DNA of 64,000 nucleotides, from positions 868,001 through 932,000 of the forward strand of contig NZ_JAATJN010000001.1 of the NCBI RefSeq assembly GCF_011927955.1, given 5' to 3'. Both the position numbers and the translations under genes were made by a program. This document shows, one piece after another, positions 17,647 to 26,649 of the stretch (the first letter of the stretch is position 1; every line of letters starts with the position of its first letter). Below the pieces are notes generated by a model that saw nothing but the letters and a program-made list of their open reading frames with translations, was not told the DNA's origin and ran no database searches. This stretch comes from Brevibacterium marinum (GTDB taxonomy: Bacteria; Actinomycetota; Actinomycetes; Actinomycetales; Brevibacteriaceae).

Positions 17647-19575
17647 TCAGACCTTGCGCTGAAGCTGATCCAGACGGAGTGCGACGTGGAGGCGGAACGC
17701 GTATTCGGGGGCTCGCCAGTCGTTGTCGAGTACCGTATCGATGCGCTCCAGTCGGAGTTTGACGGTGTTGATGTGAACCGAGAGAGCGGCGGCGGTGCGG
17801 CTGATGCTGCTGCCGTGTTCGAAGTATGCGCGCAGAGTGGTGACCAGATCGGCCGACTGCCTCCGGTCCCATTGTCGGAGGGGTTCGAGCATGCGCTCCA
17901 TGAACTGTCCGACGTGCTCGGGGGCTGTGCCGAACATGGCTGTGTAGGGTGCGAAGTCCTCGGCGGGACAGACGCCTCTGGCGATCGAGAGCGCATTGAG
18001 GACTCGCACGCACGACCACAGCTCGTCCTCTGCGGTACGCAGCTGAGAACGCTGGAATCCGGTGTCGGAGACGACGATCAGGCTCTCGCGCAGGACGTCT
18101 GATGCCGCGAGGAGTTCCTCCAGCTGTGTCCGGGTCCGATGAGCCGAGCGGGGCAGCAGCACGGTCAGGCCGGGGGAGCGCTGGGTCATGAGGATCCGCG
18201 GCTCGATCCGAGCCAGATATGAGCCGATGCGGTCGAAGTCAGCGGGGCCGGCTTGGACCACGATCAGCTGCCAGGGGCCGAGTAGGGTGAAGTTGCCGGA
18301 GCGCGCTCGCGCTCGCAGCTCGTCCAGACTTCTGGTGTCGGCGATGAGGTCGAGGGCCAGCTCGCCGCGCACACGGTTCTCGGCATCGGCACGAGACTGC
18401 TCGTTCATGTGGATGAGGGCCAGGGACTGTGCGGCTTGAGCGACGATGCTGTGGTCGCCGTCTTTCAAGGCGTTGCGGAAGCGCACGAACAGTCCGCTGT
18501 GCCGACGACTGTTCGATGCCACCGAAGCGACGATGAGTCGCTCATCGTCGGCGACCTGAGCACTGCGCCCGGTGCGGTGGCTGGTGTCCAGCGCGGCCAG
18601 AATCTCCCCTCTGCTCGCATCGGAGTCTCCGAGGAGCCCGTCGTCGGATGAGAACCCCGGCGATGAGGATTCGTTCGATGGGAACTCGGGGGATTCGAGC
18701 AACCGGCTGTCCACGATGAGGACCTCGGCACGGAGGGTTTCGGCGATGACGTCCGTGACGGCTGCTGCACCGTGGCCCTGCAGCACCAACTGGGTCAGCT
18801 GCTCTTCGACCTCAACGAGGCGCTGTAAGGTATTCGCCTTGGCCGCGGCCAGTTCTTCCGAGGCAGCTGACAGCGCGGCCGCCTCGGCGAGTTCGCCCAT
18901 GAGCCGTGCGGTCTTGAGGATCACCGAGGCGTGGTCGGCCAGTGCGGAGAGCAGGGTGATCTCATCGGCACCGAAGTCATGCGGGTAGCGATTCGCCGCG
19001 AACAGGGCACCGAGGACCTCGCCGTCGACGACCATGGGCACGCCGAGGAGCGATTCCATGCCTTCCGCCTTGACAGCTGAGTCGACGCGTCGCTCATGAG
19101 GCAGCTGAGTCAGGTCGTAGTCGGAGGTCCAGTGGGCGGCTCGGTCGCGGACGACGCGGCCTGCGAGTCCGACTCCGGGTGGTACGCGCAGTGCTGGGAG
19201 CTGGAGCGATATGGCTCCGCGGCTGGCTCTGACGTTGAGCTCGTCGGTGTCCGGGCTGTATTCCGAGAGGTAGGCGATGTCGCAGCCGATCAGCGACTTG
19301 GCCCTGTCGACGAGCTTCTGCAGAAGACGCTTCGTGTCCCTGACCTGGATGAGTTCCGAGGCGCTTTCGAGCAGGGCGGCGCGTTCATGATCCTTCTGTC
19401 GCCAGCGCACCATGGTGGTGGACAGATCGAGCAGTGAATCGACCAACACGGGTCGGCGTCCGAGTTCTGCTTCCAGCCGGCTGCGGTCGACATGCGTTCC
19501 ACGCGCCACCAGATTGACTGCCTGCGCGACGGACTCCACTGATACCGTGTCTGATTCCGCTGCGCGCTCCGTCAT
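17647..19575 (-). CDS. GAF and PucR/CdaR-type helix-turn-helix regulator
   Basis: This 642-residue regulator has an N-terminal GAF domain near 85-230 (LIGCDIAYLSEYSPDTDELN, then LGALFAANRYPHDFGADEIT), a middle coiled region, a GGDEF-like CdaR region and a C-terminal PucR helix-turn-helix (FEHGSSISRTAAALSVHINT). This family activates catabolic operons on sensing small ligands. It lies directly upstream of and parallel to the mevalonate operon, separated by 257 nt, so it is the prime candidate activator. The GAF domain could bind mevalonate or a CoA-free product; this is inferred. Confidence 0.85.
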   Translation of the reverse strand: MTERAAESDTVSVESVAQAVNLVARGTHVDRSRLEAELGRRPVLVDSLLDLSTTMVRWRQKDHERAALLESASELIQVRDTKRLLQKLVDRAKSLIGCDIAYLSEYSPDTDELNVRASRGAISLQLPALRVPPGVGLAGRVVRDRAAHWTSDYDLTQLPHERRVDSAVKAEGMESLLGVPMVVDGEVLGALFAANRYPHDFGADEITLLSALADHASVILKTARLMGELAEAAALSAASEELAAAKANTLQRLVEVEEQLTQLVLQGHGAAAVTDVIAETLRAEVLIVDSRLLESPEFPSNESSSPGFSSDDGLLGDSDASRGEILAALDTSHRTGRSAQVADDERLIVASVASNSRRHSGLFVRFRNALKDGDHSIVAQAAQSLALIHMNEQSRADAENRVRGELALDLIADTRSLDELRARARSGNFTLLGPWQLIVVQAGPADFDRIGSYLARIEPRILMTQRSPGLTVLLPRSAHRTRTQLEELLAASDVLRESLIVVSDTGFQRSQLRTAEDELWSCVRVLNALSIARGVCPAEDFAPYTAMFGTAPEHVGQFMERMLEPLRQWDRRQSADLVTTLRAYFEHGSSISRTAAALSVHINTVKLRLERIDTVLDNDWRAPEYAFRLHVALRLDQLQRKV

Positions 19576-19672
19576 GGACCCATTGTCTCAGCCGCCCGTC
19601 GCATACCTCAGCCGGCTCTCGCCTGCCTCAGTCGCCCTGCTCAGGGCTCAAGCCGGCCGTCGCGCCGCTGGC

Positions 19673-20941
19673 TCACCCCGCTGCCGGTGACAGATCCTTG
19701 ACGGTCGGCAGTTCGCAGGTGGTGCTGGCCTTCTGCTTGTAGCCGGAGAGGAACTCGCCGAGGCGGTTGATCGATTCGTCGAGGACTTCGACCGAGGGCA
19801 GGGTGACGAGTCGGAAGTGGTCCGGCCTCGACCAGTTGAAGGCCGTGCCGTGGGAGACGAGGATCTTCTGCTCACGCAGCAGATCGAGGGCGAACTGTTC
19901 GTCATCTGTGATGTCGAACGTGTCGACGTCGAGCTTTGCGAACATGTACAGCGCGCCGCTGGCCCGGTGGGCTGACACCCCGTCGATGGCGTTCAGTCCC
20001 TCGTGGGCGACGTCCATCTGAGCGCCGAGCCGACCCTGCGGGAGGACGAGGTCCTCGATCGACTGCTTTCCGCCCAGAGCCGCCTGGATCGCATGCTGGG
20101 CCGGAACGTTCGCACACATGCGCATATTGGCCAGGAGCTTGATTCCCTCGAGGTAGCTCTTCGCCTCTGAAAGCGGGCCGGTGATGGCCAGCCAGCCGGC
20201 GCGGTATCCGGCGATCCGGTAGGCCTTCGACAAGCCGGAATACGTCAGGCACAGCACGTCGTCGCCGGTGAGAGTCGCCATGTTGACCATCTCGACGCCG
20301 TCGTAGGTGATCTTCTCGTAGATCTCGTCGGCGAAGATGATGAGGCCGTGCCGACGTGCGATGTCGACGATCTTCTTCAGGGTCTCGCGCGAGTAGACGG
20401 CACCGGTCGGGTTGTTCGGGTTGATGACGACGATGCCGCGGGTGTTCTCGGTGATCTTGGCTTCGAGATCCTCGAGGTCGGGCTGCCAGGCGGTGGCTTC
20501 GTCGCAGACGTAGTGCTTCGGTGTGCCGCCGGCCAGCGCGACCGATGCGGTCCACAGCGGGTAGTCCGGGCTCGGGACGAGGATCTCGTCGCCGGGATTG
20601 CACAGTGCCTGCAGGGACAGGGTGATGAGCTCGCTGACGCCATTGCCCAGGAACACCTCGGAGGTGTCCAGATTGTGGATGCCTTGGGTCTCGTAATATT
20701 GGACGACGGCTCGGCGTCCGGACAGGATGCCACGGGAGTCGGAGTAGCCCTGTGCAACGGGGAGATGGTTGACCATGTCGTGGACGATCGCCTCGGGGGC
20801 TTCGAATCCGAAGGGTGCGGGATTGCCGATATTGAGCTTGAGGATGGTGTGACCTGCGGTCTCCATCGCCTCGGCCTCTTCGAGGACCGGTCCCCGGATG
20901 TCATAGAGGACGTTGGCCAATTTCGACGACTGCCTGTACAT
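19673..20941 (-). CDS. Alanine-type aminotransferase (class I/II PLP enzyme)
   Basis: This 422-residue aminotransferase is closest to AlaA-type glutamate-pyruvate transaminases. It has IRGPVLEEAEAMETAGHTI at the N terminus, NPNNPTGAVYSRETL (PLP Asn region), IFADEIYEKITYDG (PLP Asp/Tyr) and the Schiff-base lysine in YSGLSKAYRIAGYRAGW. The family supplies alanine from pyruvate and glutamate. It appears monocistronic, with a 165-nt region to the divergent TetR gene. Confidence 0.88.
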   Translation of the reverse strand: MYRQSSKLANVLYDIRGPVLEEAEAMETAGHTILKLNIGNPAPFGFEAPEAIVHDMVNHLPVAQGYSDSRGILSGRRAVVQYYETQGIHNLDTSEVFLGNGVSELITLSLQALCNPGDEILVPSPDYPLWTASVALAGGTPKHYVCDEATAWQPDLEDLEAKITENTRGIVVINPNNPTGAVYSRETLKKIVDIARRHGLIIFADEIYEKITYDGVEMVNMATLTGDDVLCLTYSGLSKAYRIAGYRAGWLAITGPLSEAKSYLEGIKLLANMRMCANVPAQHAIQAALGGKQSIEDLVLPQGRLGAQMDVAHEGLNAIDGVSAHRASGALYMFAKLDVDTFDITDDEQFALDLLREQKILVSHGTAFNWSRPDHFRLVTLPSVEVLDESINRLGEFLSGYKQKASTTCELPTVKDLSPAAG

Positions 20942-21106
20942 GTGAACCGTGGGAACCTTTCATACGACGATTGCTATATCCACGCTATGACCCTCGCCGA
21001 GGTGGTTCCGACCTCACAGAGGCCCGTTTCGTGAACCTTTGGCCGGATGAACGGCTCGTTGTGCAGACCTTTCGTGACCTGCGCAACATGATCGACCGGC
21101 GCTAGT

Positions 21107-21784
21107 GTGAGTGACGTGGTGGATTCTGAGTCTCATCCCCGTCGTCGGGGGCGTCCGCGCAAGGTGAGCAGCGGCGATGCGCGCAAGGCGATCGCCGATG
21201 CCGCGTCCGCAGAGTTCGCGCAGAAGGGCTACGACGCGGCTTCGATCCGCGGCATCGCCCGGCGGGCCGAGGTCGATTCCGCCCTCGTCCACCACTACTT
21301 CGAGTCCAAGGCGGGCCTCTTCGCCGAGGTGGTCAGGCTTCCCGTCCGCCCCGATCGGATCGTCCGGTCGGCCTTCGACGCCCCGGACGATCGCCTCGGC
21401 GAGTCGCTCGTGCGCACCGTGCTCACGGCGTGGGAGCGGACAGCGGTGAGGTCGATCGGGGTCACCGTGCTGCGCTCGGCGGTCAGCGATTCGGACGCCG
21501 GCCGTCTCATCAGGCAGTTCCTGATGCGCGAGCTCAAGGGGTCCATCGCGGGCAGGGTTGAGAAGAGCGGCGTCGCTCCCGCCGAGGCGGACCTGCGGGC
21601 CACGCTCGTGCTCACCCAGATGGCAGGGGCACTCATCATCCGCCACGTCCTCGAACTCGAGCCCCTTGCCTCGCTGTCGGTCGGTGAACTCACCGCGCGG
21701 CTCTCGCCGTCGGTGCAGGGTCATCTCGACGGGGTCGGAGAAGGCGGCAGAGATGGAGAGTCCGGCGGGAGTGCCTCCGGGTAG
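21107..21784 (+). CDS. TetR family transcriptional regulator
   Basis: This 225-residue TetR protein has the helix-turn-helix AASIRGIARRAEVDSALVHH and a YFESKAGLFAEVV linker, after a basic arm (PRRRGRPRK). A GTG start is used. The ABC exporter genes follow 66 nt downstream, and a perfect 26-bp palindrome lies on their promoter, so this protein probably represses them. The last 20 residues are Gly/Ser-rich. Confidence 0.87.
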   Translation: MSDVVDSESHPRRRGRPRKVSSGDARKAIADAASAEFAQKGYDAASIRGIARRAEVDSALVHHYFESKAGLFAEVVRLPVRPDRIVRSAFDAPDDRLGESLVRTVLTAWERTAVRSIGVTVLRSAVSDSDAGRLIRQFLMRELKGSIAGRVEKSGVAPAEADLRATLVLTQMAGALIIRHVLELEPLASLSVGELTARLSPSVQGHLDGVGEGGRDGESGGSASG

Positions 21785-21814
21785 GGGCGACGCCGCCTGA
21801 GGATGACAGCACCC

Positions 21815-21863
21815 TTGACGGCATCGACTCGTGGGTGCATTATTCATCATATGATGAATAATG
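21815..21863 (+). promoter_or_regulatory. Promoter with 26-bp perfect palindrome over a leaderless start
   Basis: TTGACG (21815-21820) and CATTAT (21838-21843) are spaced by 17 nt. Seven nt later comes the ATG of the ATPase gene (21851), which would therefore be the transcription start. A perfect palindrome with half-site CATTATTCATCAT covers 21838-21863, overlapping both the -10 element and the start codons. It is AT-rich in GC-rich surroundings and lies directly downstream of a TetR gene. Confidence 0.75.
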
Positions 21864-22702
21864 GGGTCGAGACGCGAGGACTCACCGTTCGCCGTGGTCG
21901 CACCACCGTGATCGACCGACTGGATCTGAACGTGCCCCGCGGCGCGATCGTCGGCTTGCTCGGGCCCAGCGGCAGTGGGAAGACCACCCTCATGCGGGCG
22001 ATCGTCGGCGTGCAGATCGTCGCGGACGGCAGGGTCACCGTGCTCGGGGAGCCCGCCGGTGCCGCAGTGCTGCGTCACCGGGTGGGCTATATGACCCAGA
22101 GGGCCAGCATCTATGACGACCTCACGGTGCGCGCGAATCTGCGCTACTTCGCCCGTGTGCAGGGCGCGTCCGTCGCAGACGTGGACCGCGTTCTCGAGCG
22201 CACCGATCTCCTCGGACAGGCTGAGCAGCTTGCCCGCACGCTCTCCGGGGGACAGACCAATCGGGTATCCCTGGCCGCGGCGATGCTCGGTTCCCCGGAT
22301 CTTCTCGTTCTCGATGAACCGACCGTCGGACTCGATCCCGTGCTGCGGGCCGCGCTGTGGGACATCTTCCGGCGGCTGTCCGACGACGGAACGACCCTGC
22401 TGGTCTCGAGTCATGTCATGGACGAGGCCACGCGCTGCGACCGCCTGCTGCTCATGCGCGACGGAGCGGTCATCGCCGACACCACGCCGTCGGAGATGCT
22501 TAAGTCGACCGGTGCCGGCAGCGCCGAGGACGCATTCCTCGCCATGATCACCGCCGATTCCGCGCAGAGCGGCTCCCCGTCTCGCCCCGAGGACTTGCCA
22601 TCTCGACCCGAGCACGTGACACACCTGCTCTCACGCGATGAGGCTGCACCTGTGAGGCAGAGGCGGAAGAGGTCGAGTCGTCGGACAGGAGGCAGGCGAT
22701 GA
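21851..22702 (+). CDS. ABC exporter ATP-binding protein
   Basis: The Walker A is GPSGSGKTTLM, the Q-loop is near YMTQRASIYDDLT, the signature is TLSGGQTNRVSLA and the Walker B is LLVLDEPTVGLDP, with the H-loop at VSSHVMDEA. The layout is that of DrrA/NatA-type exporters. I use the ATG at 21851 as a leaderless start; an ATG at 21803 would place the promoter inside the gene. The C-terminal 50 residues are basic and atypical. Its stop overlaps the permease gene by 4 nt. Confidence 0.88.
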   Translation: MMNNGVETRGLTVRRGRTTVIDRLDLNVPRGAIVGLLGPSGSGKTTLMRAIVGVQIVADGRVTVLGEPAGAAVLRHRVGYMTQRASIYDDLTVRANLRYFARVQGASVADVDRVLERTDLLGQAEQLARTLSGGQTNRVSLAAAMLGSPDLLVLDEPTVGLDPVLRAALWDIFRRLSDDGTTLLVSSHVMDEATRCDRLLLMRDGAVIADTTPSEMLKSTGAGSAEDAFLAMITADSAQSGSPSRPEDLPSRPEHVTHLLSRDEAAPVRQRRKRSSRRTGGRR

Positions 22703-23433
22703 CTCCGATGCGAACTCTGGTCACAGCGGGCCGCGTGCTGGGCCAGATCCGGAACGATCCCCGCACGATCGTCCTGCTGCTCGTCGTGCCCAGCCTGCTC
22801 ATCGGCCTCGTCGCCTGGATCTTCGACGAGACCGATGCCTTCGCGACCATCGGGCCGGCGATGCTCGCACTGTTCCCGTTCATCGTCATGTTCCTCGTCA
22901 CGAGCATCTCGACCCTGCGCGAACGTCGCAGCGGAACCCTGGAACGTCTGCTCTCGATGCCGCTGGGACGCGGCGACTTCATCCTCGGCTACACGCTGGC
23001 CTTCGGCCTGCTTGCAGTGGTGCAGACGGCCGTGGCCGTCACCTATGCCACGCTGGTCTGCGGCCTCGAGATCGAGGGCTCCGTATGGCTGCTGTTCGTC
23101 GTCGCCGTTGCCGATGCCCTGCTCGGCACCGCCCTGGGGCTGCTCGCCAGCGCTTTCGCGCGCACCGAGTTCCAGGTCGTGCAGTTCATGCCTGTGCTCG
23201 TGTTCCCGCAGATCCTTCTGGGCGGGATCTTCCTGCCGCGTGACCAGCTGCCCGAGGTGCTCGAAGTCGTCGGTGATTGGCTGCCGCTGTCGCACGCCAT
23301 CGACGCGCTGACGGCGGTCGCGACGGGCGATGAGGACTCCGGCTACATCTGGCTGCGCGTGGCCTTCATCGCCTGCTGGATCGTCGGTGCGATCGTCGTC
23401 GGCTCGCTGACCTTGCGGCGGAGGACGCCGTGA
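22699..23433 (+). CDS. ABC-2 type exporter permease
   Basis: This 244-residue protein has six predicted helices. It shows the ABC-2 pattern with TSISTLRERRSGTLERLLSM before helix 3 and FPQILLGGIFLPRDQLPEVL near the end. It pairs with the overlapping ATPase gene to form a drug- or lipid-type exporter. The upstream TetR gene and operator suggest induction by the exported compound. Confidence 0.87.
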   Translation: MTPMRTLVTAGRVLGQIRNDPRTIVLLLVVPSLLIGLVAWIFDETDAFATIGPAMLALFPFIVMFLVTSISTLRERRSGTLERLLSMPLGRGDFILGYTLAFGLLAVVQTAVAVTYATLVCGLEIEGSVWLLFVVAVADALLGTALGLLASAFARTEFQVVQFMPVLVFPQILLGGIFLPRDQLPEVLEVVGDWLPLSHAIDALTAVATGDEDSGYIWLRVAFIACWIVGAIVVGSLTLRRRTP

Positions 23434-23499
23434 GTGCGCCATCGGACGTGGCGGCAGTGCCCGCGTCATGGCGGCGAAGGCGCAGATGGAAGGCCCGGG

Positions 23500-24075
23500 T
23501 CAGGCCCTCTGACGGTCGCTGGCGAGCATCGCGTAGATGAGGGTGTCGGTCCATTCGCCCTTCGACCACCAGTCCTGACGCAGGTGTGCTTCCTGCCGCA
23601 TGCCGATCCTCTCGGCCAGCTTCGCCGAGGTGGTGTTCCGGGCATCCATCCCTGCGAATACCCGGTGCAGCCCGTAGTGGTCGAAGGCGAGATTGAGTAC
23701 GGCGATGGCCGCTTCGGTCGCGAAGCCGTGCCCGCCGGCCGCGGGGTCGAGGATCCAGCCGATCTCGGCCTTCTCCGTTGATTCCCCGTCGTGCCAGAGG
23801 GCGATGGCGCCGATGACGATCGAGCCTTCGATGTCGTCGAGGCCCTCTGCTGTCTCGAGGACGAGTGCCAGGGCACGGGATTCGGTCTCGAGTCCGGTTC
23901 GCGGAATGCGCTTCGCGACCTCGGCCTTTGCATCCTCAGCGGTCCAGGGGTCTTGGAGGAGGTACCGCGAGACGTCCTCGCGCGACATGACGGGCAGCAG
24001 CGCCTCGGCGTCGGACTCGCGATACGTCCGCAACTGCAGGCGGTCGGTGGTCAGGGGCAGCTCGATCGGATCCAT
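23500..24075 (-). CDS. GNAT family N-acetyltransferase (RimJ/RimL-like)
   Basis: This 191-residue acetyltransferase begins MDPIELPLTTDRLQLRTYRE. The acetyl-CoA loop is ILDPAAGGHGFATEA and the family ending is GMDARNTTSAKLAERIGM. Such enzymes acetylate protein N termini, amino acids or antibiotics. The ATG at 24075 is preferred over an upstream TTG. It is convergent with the exporter permease gene; no partner is evident. Confidence 0.83.
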   Translation of the reverse strand: MDPIELPLTTDRLQLRTYRESDAEALLPVMSREDVSRYLLQDPWTAEDAKAEVAKRIPRTGLETESRALALVLETAEGLDDIEGSIVIGAIALWHDGESTEKAEIGWILDPAAGGHGFATEAAIAVLNLAFDHYGLHRVFAGMDARNTTSAKLAERIGMRQEAHLRQDWWSKGEWTDTLIYAMLASDRQRA

Positions 24076-24119
24076 GGTCCAACTCAATCACGCGAAGCCG
24101 ACGATTGGAACACCAGCCG

Positions 24120-24444
24120 CTTCAGCTACCCGAACCGACAAAAGCACCGTGCAGGCGGGTTGCCAATGCAGGTTGAGGTAGCTGGAGAGAGTGAACACCC
24201 GGGGCGCACACGGGAACATCGTGACAAATGGCATCATCGACCCAGCCTGTCGAGGAACTCGCCTCGGCGCTGTTCGTCTCCTCGGGCACCGTGCGCAACC
24301 GTCTGTCGGCGGCGATCGGAAAGACCGACGGCCGCAATCGTGCCGACGCCGTGCGCATCGCCCGCGACAATTGGCCCTTCAGCTACCCGAACCTGCAAGA
24401 CCACTCCACCTGCACGGTGCTTTTGCCGGTTCGGGTAGCCGAAG
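24120..24444. repeat. Inverted 36-nt repeats flanking a gene remnant
   Basis: The 36-nt stretch 24120-24155 is the reverse complement of 24409-24444 with about two mismatches. The outer 17 nt (CTTCAGCTACCCGAACC) recur at 24377-24393, so the right side can itself fold into a 16/17-bp stem around 34 nt. The region between holds a response-regulator remnant. This resembles a small non-autonomous mobile or REP-like element. No transposase is present. It fills most of the 380-nt gap 24076-24455. Confidence 0.65.
24225..24376 (+). pseudogene. Remnant of a LuxR-type response regulator C-terminal domain
   Basis: The plus-strand frame reads ELASALFVSSGTVRNRLSAA then IGKTDGRNRADAVRIARDN. This is the DNA-binding helix-turn-helix of DesR/NarL-type response regulators. 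No receiver domain precedes it, and the normal ending is replaced by the palindromic repeat starting near 24377. It is a fragment, not a working gene. It does not derive from the response regulator at 26650-27300, whose helix-turn-helix differs. Confidence 0.65.
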
Positions 24445-24455
24445 CCGGACGCGAC

Positions 24456-25622
24456 TCAGTCCGGCCGGCTCAGCGCCTGCTTCCACGACACCTTCGGGCC
24501 CGAGCGCAGGATGGAGCGTTCGAAGATCCTCGTCGCCAACAGCAGCGCCAGGACGGTGGTGACCGCGAGGATGAGCAGGGAGACCAACGGCTCCCACCAT
24601 TCGATCGTGCCGAGGAAGACTCGCATCGGGACCGCGACCGCCGCGGAGAACGGAATGTAGGACAGTACGGCCATCACCGCTTCGTTGGACGAGAAGATGA
24701 TGACTCCCATGTAGGGCAGGAAGATGAGCATCATGATCGGGCTGGACGTCGAACCCAGGTCCTCCGTGCGGGAGACCATCGAGGCGGCCGCGGCGTAGAG
24801 AGCTGCGATCATGACGAAGCCGACGACGAAGAGTGGGATGAACCACGCGATCGGCTCGGTGACCTTGCCGAGCACCAGGTCGTTTCCGCTGATGGCGGCA
24901 CCGATGAGGACGGACAGTGCCGTCAGGCCGATCTGTGCGAAGGCGAGGATCGAACACGCCAGGACCTTCCCGAACATCAGCACCTTCGCCGAGGTGGACG
25001 CGAGCAGGATTTCGACGATCCGTGACTGCTTCTCCTCCACCACGGACGAGGCGATGGTCGTGCCGAAGGTCACCGCCGACATGAAGAACACGAGCCCGAG
25101 GCCCAAGCCGATCAGGTACGTCAGGCCCGGGTCCGGGGCGTCGGGGTCGAGGAGTTCGACCGTCGGGACCTGGCTGAGTTCGCCGGTCAGCGATTCGGGC
25201 GCGGAGCGTTCGGCGATGACCGTGACACCGACCGGGGACTGCCCGTCCGCGACGACGGCGGCCTCCACCTCCTCGGAGGTCACGAGGTCCTTCGCCTCGT
25301 CTTCGCTGTCGACGGAGACAGGTTCGATGCCGTCGATTCCCTCCACCGCCGTCGCCCCCGCCGAGGTGATCGCCACCTTGTCCGTGGACGAGAACAGTGA
25401 GGGCAGCGATCCGGAGACCGCGACGAGTGCTCCGAAGAGGACGATGCTCAGCAGCGTCGAGATCATGAACGCCTTCGACTTCAGCCGGACCATGATCTCA
25501 CGTTCGATGACGAGGCCGATGGCGGTTGTGAAGCTTGCTCGCTTCGTCTGTGCGGTCGTCGCCAGCCCCGACTTCCTGGAGGTGGTCGTGGTGGGGGTGT
25601 TCGCATCCTGGTGGGTGCTCAT
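24456..25622 (-). CDS. ABC-2 family exporter permease (NatB-like)
   Basis: This 388-residue protein has one N-terminal helix after a Thr/Ser-rich tail, a roughly 130-residue extracytoplasmic domain, then five helices starting at LTYLIGLGLGLVFFMSAVTF. The conserved SSVVEEKQSRIVEILLAS is the ABC-2/NatB signature. The ATG at 25622 overlaps the ATPase stop by 4 nt. With the NatA-like ATPase it forms an exporter of the Na+/antibiotic-peptide kind; the substrate is unknown. Confidence 0.87.
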   Translation of the reverse strand: MSTHQDANTPTTTTSRKSGLATTAQTKRASFTTAIGLVIEREIMVRLKSKAFMISTLLSIVLFGALVAVSGSLPSLFSSTDKVAITSAGATAVEGIDGIEPVSVDSEDEAKDLVTSEEVEAAVVADGQSPVGVTVIAERSAPESLTGELSQVPTVELLDPDAPDPGLTYLIGLGLGLVFFMSAVTFGTTIASSVVEEKQSRIVEILLASTSAKVLMFGKVLACSILAFAQIGLTALSVLIGAAISGNDLVLGKVTEPIAWFIPLFVVGFVMIAALYAAAASMVSRTEDLGSTSSPIMMLIFLPYMGVIIFSSNEAVMAVLSYIPFSAAVAVPMRVFLGTIEWWEPLVSLLILAVTTVLALLLATRIFERSILRSGPKVSWKQALSRPD

Positions 25623-26506
25623 GCCTGCGTGACCTCCTGGAAGAGTCGGTTGAGGGCGACGGTGTGCGGGGCGAAGGACCTCACCGAGGACACGGACATG
25701 GCTCTGCGCAGGACCGCCTCGGCGGTGTCCGGATTCGGGGCCGCGAAGCGCACCCAGTTCCCGTCGAACTCGACGACGGTGATGTCGGGGACCTCGCGGA
25801 CCCACCCCATGTCCGCATCGGTCTGCAGGATCCACTCGGGGCTGCTGCGCTCGCGGCGCAGCTCATCGGCGGTGCCGTTGGCGACGAGGCGGCCGCGGTC
25901 GATGATGACCAGATCGTCGACGAGGCGTTCGACCAGGTCGAGCTGGTGGCTGGAGAAGAGGACGGGCGCGCCGGTGTCGGCGAAATCCTTGAGTACCTCG
26001 AGGGTGCGTTCGACGGCGACCGGGTCGAGTCCGGAGAAGGGCTCATCGAGCACGAGGGCGCGCGGACGGTGGATGAGGGCCGCGGCGATCTGGACCTTCT
26101 GCTGGTTGCCGAGGCTGACGGCTTCGAGGTTGTCGCCGGGTTCGCCGCCCAAGTCGAGCTGCTCGAGGAGTTCGAGTCCGCGACGGCGGGCGGAGTGACG
26201 GCTGAGTCCGTGGAAGCGGGCGAGGTAGATGAGCTGATCGATGATCGGCATCTTCGGGTAGAGGCCGCGCTCCTCGGGCATGTAGCCGATCGCGCTGCGG
26301 TGCGCGGCAGTGATGTCCTCGTCGTCGACGGTGATGCGACCGGAGTCCGCGGCGAGCACGCCGAGGATGATGCGCATGGTCGTTGTCTTGCCGGAGCCGT
26401 TGGAGCCGACGAATCCGGTCATCCGACCGGCGCCGATGGAGAAGCTCAGGTCGTGCAGGACCTGTTTGTCGCCGAAGCTGCGCGAAATCGCGTCCACAGT
26501 GATCAT
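25619..26506 (-). CDS. ABC exporter ATP-binding protein (NatA-like)
   Basis: The Walker A is GSNGSGKTTTMRI, the Walker B is ALVLDEPFSGLDP and the switch histidine is in SSHQLDLVERL. The signature motif is the variant SLGNQQKVQIAAA, typical of the NatA branch rather than the usual LSGGQ. The last 85 residues form the C-terminal extension common in this branch. It lies downstream of, and in line with, the kinase/response-regulator pair, which may control it. Confidence 0.88.
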   Translation of the reverse strand: MITVDAISRSFGDKQVLHDLSFSIGAGRMTGFVGSNGSGKTTTMRIILGVLAADSGRITVDDEDITAAHRSAIGYMPEERGLYPKMPIIDQLIYLARFHGLSRHSARRRGLELLEQLDLGGEPGDNLEAVSLGNQQKVQIAAALIHRPRALVLDEPFSGLDPVAVERTLEVLKDFADTGAPVLFSSHQLDLVERLVDDLVIIDRGRLVANGTADELRRERSSPEWILQTDADMGWVREVPDITVVEFDGNWVRFAAPNPDTAEAVLRRAMSVSSVRSFAPHTVALNRLFQEVTQA

Positions 26507-26649
26507 GATTCAACGCTATGCGGTGAGTGGTCGACGCGGATCCGCCGTGGGGAGGATTTTCGGTTCAGCGGGGAGGGGGAGAGCGCCGTACGGCCGAATG
26601 CACGTGGCGGCTCCGTGCCGACTGCGCGCAGAGTGTGTCAGCGACTGAG

